DNA of 33,526 nucleotides from Basidiobolus ranarum. Its lineage: Eukaryota; Basidiobolomycota; Basidiobolomycetes; Basidiobolales. How positions within the stretch are numbered: the stretch's first letter is position 1; every line of letters starts with the position of its first letter. The notes beneath the pieces are model-generated. The model was not told where the DNA came from. It saw nothing but the letters and a program-made list of their open reading frames with translations, and did no database searches. Below are positions 1 through 10,912 of the stretch, piece after piece. The stretch spans positions 1 through 33,526 of the forward strand of contig JASJQH010006949.1 of NCBI GenBank assembly GCA_040143965.1, in the 5' to 3' direction. Made by a program: the position numbers and the translations under genes.

Positions 1-880
1 CTATAAGAAGTGATGAGAAAAGGTAGTCATTCGCCTGTTCATGAAAATACTCACTTTCGCTGTGGAGAAATCATAGCAAGTAAGAGAGTTTCGGATAAAG
101 TTTGGGACTTTCAATGCTCCCAAGAAACTATACAAATCTTTACCAAAAGCGGGTGCACAAGTGATTTTGTCATTTGTGCGGTGGAAATCTTGTACATACA
201 AAGCCTTAAAAAAATTAAATACTCACACAATATAGAGTGAATGAATATAAGGAAGCTTACATTTTCAAAGTTTTCCCAGTCCAGTGAAGTCTATTTCCAT
301 TGAACTCGCTATTGAGTAACAAATCTTCGAAACAAACTTTTTTAAAATGAACTGTACCAGATTGGCCGAGGTTATCACTACACGTAAAAAGTCATCGTAG
401 TGTAATATCAGAAATTTTGCGTGCATACTACCATATCGATCTTCAGGTAACGGTGGCTGAACAACAGTAAAATTCGAGTGCAGTGAGGAAGTTCCTGGCT
501 TGTGTAATGTTCGAATTAAAATAGACATTGAGGAATGGTACTTGATTTATGCTATAAGTATGTATATGTACCTTATCTCCTAATTGACGATGCCAGTTTC
601 GGATCAAACATATAGGAATGTTGCGTGGAAGCTTGGACATAAGCCAGTCCACTTCTAACTGATAAGCAGCGAGAACAAGTTTTCTAATATTATTCTACTC
701 GACAAGAAGTTACTACTAGCATATTCAACTAGATAGTACAGTATATATAGTATTTACTTTATCTACAAGCTCTTCAAAAGTAACATGACCATCGGTTGAG
801 GAACTATTGGTTTTAGTTAATAGAACTTTTCCAGTTGGATACTGGAGTTCTGTGAAAATTGTATGTAAGAAACATGCCAT
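1..880 (-). CDS. TDP1: Tyrosyl-DNA phosphodiesterase 1, partial (3' end off the window)
   Basis: The enzyme hydrolyses the phosphotyrosyl bond that joins trapped topoisomerase I to a DNA 3' end, in nuclear DNA repair. Exons I can place on the minus strand are 758-880, 572-694, 358-498, 261-290 and 1-204, joined by GT-AG introns and giving 207 codons in one frame. Exon 3 carries the first HKD-type site: MHAKFLILHYDD followed by RVVITSAN, with the catalytic His and Lys and the downstream Asn. It is preceded by a QPPLPEDRYG segment. Exon 4 (30 nt) gives LDWENFEN, and exon 5 gives YVQDFHR and FGKDLYSFLGAL, as expected after the first site. The second HKD site must lie beyond position 1. The start is uncertain: 880 is only the first in-frame ATG of the first exon I recognise, and a splice acceptor near 850 suggests that further 5' exons exist. 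It is divergent from the acyl-CoA synthetase gene. Confidence 0.85.
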
Positions 881-2036
881 CATATGTCCAGCTAAATACC
901 AAATTCAGTACCATTTAATGTATTACTTGAAAGCCTCCTTAAGTTAGTGGTTCTTATATTATTTTTAAAGCAACGGCTTCCCGCGAGTAGTAAATTTGGT
1001 TGCGATGTACGGAATGTCTCATGTATTAATCTTAACATCAACTAAGAATTCCGCTGTGGAGCTAGAGAAAGGGACAGGTAAGCAAAAGAAAGTTAAGCTA
1101 ACAAACTCGGTCATAGCAAACGAAGTCACCCAATCTTTTTAGCAAAACAAACCATATTACGATCCATTCTTAAGCGTATTGTTAATCATTCTTTCAATCC
1201 CCATTTAACCAACTGTTAAAATCGACTTAAGATGACTGCAACAAAGGCAAGTTTGTAACAATCGTGTTGCTGCGAATCTCAACCTCGATTCAAGGTAATC
1301 ATAACTACCCGGACTGATTAAGTATTGTACTAGTAGAACAAGCTACCGATTAAGCCTCAAAATGGTAAAAGAAGTTTCCTCTGACGAATGGTATGAAGGT
1401 ATCTACGATATCAGGATCGGCTAAACACCAAAGTTTCGACAATATGATCGCAATCTCGACTATCCCGATTATACTTGGTGTTGGTTCTAGAGTATTCGTT
1501 TTCATTGATAAAACATCCAAAAAACCGATAATAATCTACGATAATTATCGAAATATTAGAGATCGTAGATAATTGCCCATCCGTAAAAAGCTTGAATATA
1601 GTCTGGAAATACATTGTATGGTCATCATCTTTACCTGGTTCTTGCATAAGCTAATGATGTTTTCAATTGAATTTCTGATCCTTGTGGTGCTTACTTACCA
1701 ATTAAGAAATTTCTGTTGCGACACCAATTTTCTTGAGTCTGAATCGAATCAAAGTCATCCTAATAAAGGACTTGGATAGATTTTGGGGAGTTTGACAAGT
1801 ATGTAACATCATTAGTACTATGCAAGAGCTATATAATGCATTAATCATATGCTTTCTATCCACATATACATTTTGGCACGACTCTTCGTATCCACTTACT
1901 CGGTTACGAAAAAAACCGAACATTTGCCACTCTTGTTTCTTTCACTTATAGCCGATACCCTTACCTCTGCTATCAACCACCGCGTTTATTTCATACGTAG
2001 TACCTTTATTACTATCTACTTTCTTTGGGATTTAAT
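881..2036. other. Intergenic region between divergent genes
   Basis: This stretch lies between the TDP1-like gene (-) and the acyl-CoA synthetase (+). It must hold the promoter of the latter and probably the unplaced 5' end of TDP1. The short open frames here (for example 1411-1647 minus) show no recognisable domain. The last 100 bases before the ATG at 2037 are pyrimidine-rich, as is common in fungal 5' leaders. Confidence 0.5.
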
Positions 2037-4076
2037 ATGGTCAACAAAGTTCTTTCCGTCGAAGTTGGTACTGAAAAACCACAAAACGAAACATTGCCTC
2101 GCCGTAATCACCTGTCTCCTGAAGCCCTTCTGAACACACCTCGTGAAGATGTTAAAACGTTAGCAGATATTCTTCCTCATTTGGTACGCACTCGTGGTAA
2201 TAAGAATGCTCTCGGGTACCGTAACGTTGAAAAGATTATAGAGGAAGAGAAGGAAGTCACCAAGAATGTCGGGGGTGTCATGAAGAAAGAGATGAAGAAG
2301 TGGAAATTCACCCAGCTTAGTCCTTATAACTGGTTCACTTACGAGGAAGTCGACCGTATTTCCAAGCAACTTGGTTGTGGTCTTGTCAAGCTTGGCTTAT
2401 CCACAGGTGACAAGCTCACTATTTTTAACAAAACCAGCCCTCACTGGTTTATGATGTCACAAGCTTGCTTCTCACAATCTATGACCATTGTTACTGCATA
2501 CGAGACATTGGGTGCCGAAGGTCTTAAACACGCTCTTAATGAAGGCGAAATTACTGCTCTTTTCACCACTTCTGAACTTCTGACAGTTGTTCAAAGCATT
2601 GTCAACCAGGTTCCTACCTTGAAGCATATTATTTACACTGATGAGGCTAATCCTACTCAAATCGAATCTTTTAAAGGAGATTTCCCAGAGATTAGTATCC
2701 ACACATACGAGGAGCTTCGTGTACTCGGTGAAGAAAACCCTATTGAGATAAGCACTCCTCAACCTGAAGACGTAGCCTGCATTATGTACACTTCAGGCTC
2801 TACCGGTAATCCAAAGGGTGTTATGCTTACCCATGCTAATGTTATTGCAGCCATCGCCGCTGTTGATAAGTGGATTGGCCCTATTCTCAATGCTGAGGAA
2901 GATGTGATCATTGCTTATCTACCACTGGCTCATATCTTTGAATTTGTGGTAGAGAATTACATTGTATATTTGGGTATGCCTGTTGGCTACAGTAGTCCTC
3001 GTACTCTGACTGACTCTTCAGTCCGTAATTGTAAGGGTGATTTACGTGAACTTCGCCCCACCATTATGTGTGGTGTTCCAGCTGTTTGGGAAACTATCCG
3101 TAAAGGTGTAATGTCACAAATTCAAAACTCTGGTAAATTAGCTCGTGTAGTATTCGATTTGGCACTTCGTAATAAGACATTCTTGAATAACTATGGTATT
3201 CCTTCCGGAATTTGGGATACTGTTGTTTTCAACAAGATTAAGACAGCTACTGGTGGTCGCTTACGTTATGCCTTATCAGGCGGAGCCCCTATCGCTCCTG
3301 AAACTCAAGCTTTCTTGACTACATGTATTTGTACTGTTCTTCAAGCTTATGGTATGACTGAAGCTACTGCCATGGCCACAATTATGAATCCCGAAGTCAA
3401 GGTCCTCAAATCTAATGGACCTCCAGTTCCATGTGCCGAAATTAAATTGGTAGATGTACCTGAAGCCAACTACCTTAGTAGCAACAACCCTCCACAAGGA
3501 GAAGTGTGGGTGCGTGGCCCTGCGGTCATGAAGGGGTACTTCAAGAATGAAGAACTCACCAAAGAGATTCTCACTGATGATGGTTGGTTGATGACCGGAG
3601 ATATTGGTGTTTGGCTTCCTGACGGAACTCTTGGTATTATTGATCGCAAAAAGAACTTGGTCAAGTTATCCAATGGTGAATATATCGCCTTAGAAAAACT
3701 TGAATCTCTCTACAAAACCTCCGCTTATGCCGATAACATTTGTGTCTACGCTGATTCCTTCAAGTCTCGTCCGGTTGCTATTTTAGTATGTGGTGAAGAT
3801 AAACTTCGTAATCTTGCCAAACAACAAAATGTAGAAAATTATGAGTCCATGTCTCATAAGGATCTAACTCAAGATAAGAAAGTAAAGAAGGCAGTTCTTG
3901 GTGATCTTCTTTCAATCGCCAAGAGGAATGATTTTGTTACCGCCGAAATGCTACACGATATCTACATCGCAGATGAGGAATGGACACCCGAGAACAATCT
4001 TCTAACTGCTGCTCAAAAATTGAAGCGTCGCGATATTGCCGAACGATACAAGGAGCATATTGATGCGTTGTATTAG
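2037..4076 (+). CDS. Long-chain fatty-acid--CoA ligase (acyl-CoA synthetase)
   Basis: The enzyme activates long-chain fatty acids to acyl-CoA through an acyl-AMP intermediate, using ATP and CoA. It is an intronless gene of 679 residues, the usual size for fungal Faa/LACS enzymes. The ATP/AMP-binding P-loop MYTSGSTGNPKGVMLTH is near residues 250-266. Next come ALSGGAPIAPETQ (about 415) and YGMTEAT (about 437), then the GWLMTGDIG, LPDGTLGIIDRKKN and KLSNGEYIALEKLE motifs of the hinge and fatty-acid-binding signature (about 515-555). The frame is open upstream to a TTG at 2025, but the first ATG is at 2037. The protein ends KEHIDALY, with no evident peroxisomal SKL signal and no membrane segment, so a cytosolic or membrane-peripheral location is likely. 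A degraded partial copy of its 3' half lies at 17045-17300. Confidence 0.96.
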   Translation: MVNKVLSVEVGTEKPQNETLPRRNHLSPEALLNTPREDVKTLADILPHLVRTRGNKNALGYRNVEKIIEEEKEVTKNVGGVMKKEMKKWKFTQLSPYNWFTYEEVDRISKQLGCGLVKLGLSTGDKLTIFNKTSPHWFMMSQACFSQSMTIVTAYETLGAEGLKHALNEGEITALFTTSELLTVVQSIVNQVPTLKHIIYTDEANPTQIESFKGDFPEISIHTYEELRVLGEENPIEISTPQPEDVACIMYTSGSTGNPKGVMLTHANVIAAIAAVDKWIGPILNAEEDVIIAYLPLAHIFEFVVENYIVYLGMPVGYSSPRTLTDSSVRNCKGDLRELRPTIMCGVPAVWETIRKGVMSQIQNSGKLARVVFDLALRNKTFLNNYGIPSGIWDTVVFNKIKTATGGRLRYALSGGAPIAPETQAFLTTCICTVLQAYGMTEATAMATIMNPEVKVLKSNGPPVPCAEIKLVDVPEANYLSSNNPPQGEVWVRGPAVMKGYFKNEELTKEILTDDGWLMTGDIGVWLPDGTLGIIDRKKNLVKLSNGEYIALEKLESLYKTSAYADNICVYADSFKSRPVAILVCGEDKLRNLAKQQNVENYESMSHKDLTQDKKVKKAVLGDLLSIAKRNDFVTAEMLHDIYIADEEWTPENNLLTAAQKLKRRDIAERYKEHIDALY

Positions 4077-6513
4077 ACTTGTTGAGCTTTGAGAGATATA
4101 ATACGTTGTAACTGAATTGTAGTAAGATATCAATACCCAGTTTTTTGTTTGAAATAAATGATGGGGATTTTGAAAATCCCTGATATTTTTGGGAACTAAT
4201 TAATCATCTATTTTCCTCACACAAGCGAAATTCTCCATAATTGAGGAATTGATACGAAATATCTTTCACAATATTCATCGAGTTTTTTCAGTAATAACAT
4301 ATTGAGATATACTGTGAGCATGAATGAAGTATAAATAACCTTTGTCTAATTTAATCCAATGAGCTGATTTTCCTTACACTGGGGATGAAACCTGTTTGGT
4401 TGACAGGTCTAGTTCGTAACAAGGGTCCAGACTCGTAAAACAAAGCCACACTGCTAATTATTGGAGATTTTTCACAGGTCAAACCGCCCAAAGCACAACA
4501 TCATATAACCATAGGAAATCTTCGAACTGGTATGGTTCCGTATGTCACTGAGGAGAGAATGAAGAGGGGATGAGCAGATCCATAGCTATGAATGAATTTA
4601 GACAGCCTCAAGCATAAATTGCCAATGATATATTTGGGGCAATATGTTTATTCGTGAAACCGTACTGAGGTGTGGAATCGTACATTGCCCAAAGTCTCTC
4701 CTCTCACAAAGGTGACAAATCCCGTGAATTTCACGAAGAAGCATGTGTCAGAGCTGATCGTCGTTAGTCTGGGTGAAATTGTTGCACAAAAGTTAGTCTG
4801 TATAGATCAAATATAGATGCCTAGTGCGATATTCGATCTGTGGATACGACCTCGTTTACTGGTCCCAAATTGTAATTCGCTTCACCGACAAGCCGAAACG
4901 GCATTGGGATAATGAAAGGTAATGTCGCTGAATTACAAGATCCGGGTGCGGTAGATCAACTCGGTAATGTTATTGTGAGGGTAAACTGAACATTGGTGAT
5001 CTAGATTCATGCTAGGAGGACACCTAATCAGGGATAAACCGGGATCTTATTTGGCAATAAGCTGGTTATTGACACACGCGTTTATTTGTTTCGAAATCAG
5101 GCAGCATCGAGCCTTCCTAGTTTTTCTTGAGGGAAATGACCTCCTCTTACTGTGAAGGTTGGGAGGAGGCAACACCTTCCTCAATAGTCAATTTGCCCAT
5201 CTATGGACACACATGTGATAAATCTATGCAATCTAGGAGCGAAGATACCTGCTACACTGCAGTCGGTTGTTTGTCCGCAATGATATTTCTGAAACAGACT
5301 ACGACTAGAATATTTCTTTTGACGTGCAGCTCTGACTTCCACCCTCTGTAGACGCAGCCTAGCGTGTGGTAGATATCAGGTCCAAGTCGAAAAGTATGTG
5401 AGTCCGAAAACGATATGTTTGGTTGGAAGTTGACTGTTTTTGTCAATACCGAATACCCCAAATCGAGACTATTAATGATGATGCAACACAAATACGGCCT
5501 GACTCGCAAGAATGAGAAGTGAATGATCGGTCGTTACCTACTCTGCCTGTAATAAAAGTGGGGGCCGGCTAGAAACACCCGTGTCAGCCTACTCATCCGT
5601 TAGTTGTTGATGCATTGTAGCCTCTAATAAAGTTTGGGCCTCGAGTTAGCTCGGTGATCCCGCAAAATCACAACCCATCACCTGTCCAAATAAACTGATT
5701 TGACTGCCATAATTACCGCGATCTTTCAAGCAATGTGATGGATATCTAAGGCAGGTCAAAACGAGGTAAACAAATAGTTAGTAGATTTTATTTTAGGTTG
5801 TCTCCAAATGGAATAGTTAGCCCCAATCGCTCCCAAAACGCCAAATATCGATTGGATGGTCTCTACCTCCTCTAAACGAATAGATGAGCTAAAATGACCA
5901 TAAGTGGTACTAAAATGGGTCACCGTTCAAAAAATTTACCAATCAAAAAAATCCCATGTCCCATTATGTAAGATTGAAATAAAGCCTTGTATATCAGTTC
6001 AGGCTAAATGGATCTTGCAGATGCTTAAGCAACAGACCAGCACTAAATATTCACCCGAATCAAACGATGTCATTGTCTTGGCTAACAAAGCTTTTCTGCC
6101 TCTGGGCATTTTCCACCGTGTCTTTCCGCTTAGTATTCATGCTAGGCTGCACTTTATTGGAAACAGAAGAACATCCGTGGCCACGACAGTTGCACATCTA
6201 AGCTTGACAAACGGAGTAAAGTTTCCGAAAGGTTCAAGAGTAAATGTGAATGTCAGCCTATAAAACAGCGCTCCCGGCTAACATTACCAAATTGGATTAA
6301 TCACAGGAGGTCTTCGGGTATCAAGGAAATAGGAAGTTCCGTATCTCGCAAATTATTTATCATTTGTAGGGTGATTAATCAAAACCAGTAAAATCAGTTC
6401 AGGAGATTTGGTTCATATGATAAGTATAAATTGAGTTCAATTTCCCGAATGAACAGTACAATTATTCTTCTAATCATTTATATAAAATTAAACCAATTAC
6501 TCTTCACACAATC
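4077..6513. other. Long gene-poor stretch
   Basis: About 2.4 kb without a supported gene. The first 100 bases contain AATAAA-like signals (for example near 4153) suited to the 3' end of the acyl-CoA synthetase mRNA. Short open frames at 5127-5351 and 5904-6263 have no recognisable motif. The last few hundred bases must contain the arrestin promoter and leader. Confidence 0.5.
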
Positions 6514-7632
6514 ATGTTGCATGATCTATTTCTCGAAATACAAACAAACCAGGACCGCTTGGTGTTGAAAGGCAATCCTGAAGAATGTGTGGGCACCACA
6601 CTATCCGGCGTTGTCAAACTCCACCCTAAGGTCGCCACAAAGCTCAAGTCGCTGTCGATCCGCCTAGAGGTATATGGTCTTGTCACTGGCTCAGCTGGTA
6701 AGTTTTAGAGTTCTAAATATGTTTTGCATTAGACACAGTGGCTAATTTTCCTCTTCGTATCATCCATAGCCTTGAAAAGCGGGAGTTTAAAACTTCATGA
6801 CAAACATCGATTCGCCCATGATGAGATGGTTTTTTTTGAGAGCAAAGATGCCTACACTTTACCACCAAAATGTCATCACTACAATTTCTCTTTCCCAATT
6901 GATGGCTTTTGGCCAGAAACTCTTCATTGTCATAATATCAGCATTAAATACAAATTAATCGCTACCGCAGAAACCACCTCATTACACACCAACCGCACAA
7001 CTGAGAAAGAGATCATCGTTAAGAGATTTCCTTTCGCCAACATCACTGAGCCATTGCCACCGATCAATGTGTCTGACGCGTGGCGTGACATATTGGAGTA
7101 TGATTTGTATGCAGCGCGCAAGGTAGTGGGATTGGGCGAGGAGCTGCCACTTGTGCTTAACTTCCGACCACTTGTGACTGATATCCATATTCAGAAGGTG
7201 TGCTACAAGCTATACGAGTATGTTGACTCACCCATTATGAAATATGGCTCACATCACCTCGAAGAACATGCAATAGAGTTGAAATCACAATCCAACGATA
7301 TTGATACACCCAACGAGAAGGTTATTCTGCTCAAGATGCCCACATATCCGAAGATCCACCACGATTGCAAGAATGAATTTATTTCCATCAAGCACAAGCT
7401 AGAGGTCATCATTAACTTCTCTCACGGAAGTTGCATGAAGTCCATTCGCTTGAGATTTCCTATGAACATCACCACTGATGTCACTGAGCACTACTTCGAA
7501 GCTCTTCCGCTATACGAGCCCCAATCGTGCTCCAAGTGCACATCATGCACACCCATTGGTATTGACTCCTCTAACGGTAACGGTAACCCTCCACCATACA
7601 CCCCCAATAATGTCCGAAGCGCAACCATTTGA
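6514..7632 (+). CDS. Alpha-arrestin (arrestin domain protein with a C-terminal PY motif)
   Basis: Alpha-arrestins are adaptors that bring membrane transporters or receptors to a Nedd4/Rsp5-type ubiquitin ligase for endocytosis. The gene has two exons, 6514-6697 and 6770-7632; the 72-nt intron has a GTAAGT donor and joins frames as GSAALKSG, giving 348 residues. The N-terminal part has arrestin-fold strands, including LSGVVKLHP and LSIRLEVYGLVTGSA, then YNFSFPIDGFWPETLHCHNIS, the typical edge strand with a substrate groove. The C-terminal arrestin half follows (VVGLGEELPLVLNFRPL to LRFPMNITTD). The tail has a Cys pair region (CSKCTSC) and PPPY at residues 335-338, a canonical PPxY ligand for WW domains. 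The protein is shorter than most fungal Art proteins, which carry long extensions. The cargo cannot be inferred from the sequence. Confidence 0.9.
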
Positions 7633-9524
7633 ATTTCACTGACATCCATTATTGACCGATGATAAGATCCGTACGTCACCTGTGCTCACACGTATATATA
7701 TATTTATGTATTTACTCAATCCCTGGCCACAACCATATACATAATGTTGGCTTGATTAATAGAATTCACAATAGTACTGTTGTTTATGTTTGCCCAAGTT
7801 TCATGTATAATTATCCATATCCGCAGTAAACTTTATGACATCATTTTAACTCATGATTACCTCATTTGAACACACCTCTAATTGCAAGCACAAGCGGGAC
7901 TCGGGTTGAGTTTGTTTGGTGGCTAGTGTGCATTACTAATGAAATATTCCATTTCATGGTTACTCAGCTTGCATGTATATCATGTCAGTAACAGTGCGAG
8001 ACCGATGACCTATATGAGTAAAGGCCACCCACAGACAGCATCCTGATGAGAGCACGGTGTGGTTTGTCAGGAAACACCATACCATAACAAATCACGAAGT
8101 GCACGAGTTAGCCAGAACTGACAAATTAAAACCATGCCCGGCTGCAATTAGTAATCGATATCCCTGAACGATATTTAATACACATGTGGGTTCAAGCCGT
8201 GAACGGTGGATTTGCACCTGTCGAATTTCAATCTGAAGTGGAACGAAAAAGGATCCATTAATTGGTCCAATAGTAGAGACTTTATTTATAAATGGATTGT
8301 ATCTACGGATAAACTGAATCATCACCATGTCTCCAATCATCGCATGGACTAAACGTTATGGGTTGGGAATAAATGGATCACAGCCTTGATCCATTTCAAT
8401 GAGAGATTAAGATTGGAATGCGGCTCTGTAAAAACAAAGCCAATGGGGTCTAGATTGGTTAAGTGATCAAGTGTCGAGGCACATCCACACGCGGGAAAAT
8501 AAATCAAATCTATAAACTTGCTTTTCATTACTGAACTAATGTCAGGAAAACTGGTTTTAAAATGACTTGTGCCCACAGTCTAGGGTGGTGATATCAAGTG
8601 TTTTGGGGATGACGGTTTATAAATGGAAAAGAAACACACCCAAGGTTTGGCACATTAAGAGGGTGATACAGTAAATGGGTGTATAGTCTACGCTTCCTTC
8701 GTGCCATCGTTAGTATTGACAAGCTATTGGCTGGGCACTGTTTCTCCATATCAATGCAATACTCACTCTTCATTTGGGCTAATAATATCCCCCCTCTGTA
8801 AACAAATCGCGGTCCATTGTGTTGGTTGATTTGTAGCCACTCTATTGGTAGCGACGCGTAAGGCCTCACATTCCTAATCACCAACACTTGTTGTTACTTG
8901 GTAGGATCTTCTAGGCTTGCGGACCATATAGAGATTGTTGTGATAAGCTTGGCCGGCAAGACTGTAATGGAATCTCACCAAAAAATGGTAGATCGGACCT
9001 ATCTCGTATCAGACAACTGTCAACTTACAGTGTATTATTATCATTGGCGAGATTGTAGGTGAAATTCAACATGTGCCTACGAGTCAAGTATAACGTTATA
9101 GATGCAAGACTCCTTTGGTCCAAACTACGATGAGCACACGATTTGTTACAGTGGCAACAGATTCCGAGATTCAACATGTGTAGTCCATCAATGAGAGGTT
9201 GATAATCGATGACTTCTGCATCAATAGTTAGATCTTTACTGTCGAGCGAGTGAAATTGTCTGGGATTCATAGATGTTAAGTCACACGAGGGCCATCTTAG
9301 ATGTGATGAGAGGTAGTGATTTGCAAAATGGTACCAAGATAATCTGAAGTCAGCCACCCATCTTGGATGCATCCTCAAAGTTGCCAGTTAGTCTGAATTC
9401 ATGCGCAGATTATCGGATCATATCTGTATTTGCCAAATTGATGAATATCCTTCAAATAGCCCTCGTCTTCCGCTTCTAATCTTTACAGCCTCTTCTATAC
9501 TGTCTCCATCTCTACACAACAATA
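7633..9524. other. Gene-poor stretch
   Basis: About 1.9 kb with no gene I can support. A short TA-rich run lies near 7692-7712. Several minus-strand open frames of 75-117 codons (8092-8340, 8349-8576, 8594-8887, 9025-9378) lack recognisable domains and plausible splice partners. The last 150 bases are pyrimidine-rich and should hold the promoter and leader of the T-protein gene. Confidence 0.45.
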
Positions 9525-10912
9525 ATGTTAAAGAACTTCGCCCAACGTACCTTCAACCAAGTCGCTACTCGTAGCTACGCTTCAGCTGCTGGTAAGTCTA
9601 CTTCACAGTCTCTCTAACACCCTCATATCATTTATAAACCTTATCTCTATTTTTAGCCGAAGCTACTGCTACCCAAGGTATATAATTTTTCACTAGTTTT
9701 ATTAGCCACCGACTTCGAACTAATTGATACTTGTAGAGCTTAAGAAAACCGCACTATACGATTTACATCTTAAACATGGTGCCCAAATGGTTCCTTATGC
9801 AGGTTACTCTATGCCAGTTAAATACTCTTCACTTGGTGTTTTGCAATCACATCTTCACACTCGTGAAAAGGCTTCCATCTTTGATGTATCGCACATGTTA
9901 CAAACCAGGTTGGAACTCCTCTAATATCTTTCATTATTCCTCTCAAGGTAGATTAACGATTTTCTTTAGATTAACTGGAAAGGACAGACACGACTTCATT
10001 GAGAAGATTTGCGTTGGTGATATCAAAAACCTTCCTTTAGGTACTGGTACTCTTTCTGTCTTCACCAATGAGAAGGGTGGTATCATCGATGATACCATCA
10101 TTTCTCAACATAAGGACTCTCTTTACATTGTCTCCAACGCTGGATGCGCTGAGAAAGATCTTGCTCACATTCGCAAACATCTTCAAGAGTTCCAACAGAA
10201 AGGTGGTGATGCCGTACTTGACATTATTGATGACCATTCTTTGATCGCTATTCAAGGTCCCAAGGCTGCTGAAGCCCTACAACAACTTGTTGACAAAGAT
10301 TTGAGATCCATGAATTTCATGACTGGACAATTCCTCAACATCAAAGGAATTGAATGTCACGTCGCTCGTTCCGGCTACACCGGTGAGGATGGTTTCGAAT
10401 TGTCCATTCCTACTCCTGAAATCGTTCAAATTACCGAGCTTTTACTTCACAACCCTGATGTTGAATTCGCTGGTCTTGGTGCTCGTGATTCCCTTCGTTT
10501 AGAAGCCGGTCTCTGCTTGTACGGTAATGACTTAAATGAGGATATTACCCCTGTCGAAGCTGGCCTTACCTGGACCATTGGTAAACGTAGACGTGAAGAG
10601 GGTGGTTTTTTGGGTGCTGAACATATTATCCCTCAAATTAAGGGTGGCGTTTCACAAAGAAGGGTTGGTCTTATCGTTCAAGGTGCTCCAGCCAGAGAAC
10701 ACAGTGAAATTTTAAATGCTGAAGGTGAAAAGATCGGTGAGGTAACCAGTGGTGTTCCATCCCCATCCTTGAAGAAGAACATTGCCATGGGTTATGTCAA
10801 GAATGGATATCACAAGTCTGGTACTGAATTACAGGTTAAGGTTAGAAACAGAGTGCAAAAGGCTCAAATTGTCAAGATGCCCTTTGTTCCATCCAACTAC
10901 TTCAAGGCTTAG
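9525..10912 (+). CDS. GCV1: Aminomethyltransferase, mitochondrial (glycine cleavage system T protein)
   Basis: The T protein takes the aminomethyl group from lipoylated H protein, releases ammonia and transfers the one-carbon unit to tetrahydrofolate in the mitochondrial matrix. Exons: 9525-9591, 9657-9677, 9737-9908, 9970-10912, giving 400 residues, the normal family size. The first 20 or so residues (MLKNFAQRTFNQVATRSYAS) are Arg-rich and free of acids, fitting a matrix-targeting peptide. The core starts at KKTALYDLHLKHGAQMVPYAGY. The last intron joins SHMLQTR to LTGKDRHDF. SGYTGEDGFELSIP and GLGARDSLRLEAGLCLYGND (about residues 252-272), then the C-terminal barrel (GEVTSGVPSPSLKKNIAMGYV), are diagnostic. 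Exon 2 is a 21-nt micro-exon in the presequence region. An open frame runs through intron 3 in another phase; I reject that reading because it breaks the VSHMLQTR motif. Confidence 0.96.

Noticed and set aside
2160-3673. Several minus-strand open frames within the acyl-CoA synthetase gene
   Set aside because: They are antisense shadows of a well-supported coding sequence and have no recognisable motif.
5904-6263. A 119-codon plus-strand open frame, and an overlapping frame starting with a hydrophobic segment like a signal peptide
   Set aside because: Neither frame matches a known family, and neither continues through convincing splice sites. The two compete for the same bases.
9025-9378. A 117-codon minus-strand open frame with a CCHCNKSC patch resembling a zinc finger
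   Set aside because: The Cys/His spacing fits no finger I know, and there are no flanking exons. Chance is the better explanation.
9776-9969. Open frame running through intron 3 of the T-protein gene with its own ATG
   Set aside because: Reading it would lose the conserved presequence-to-core join and the VSHMLQTR motif. The spliced model keeps both and gives the family length.
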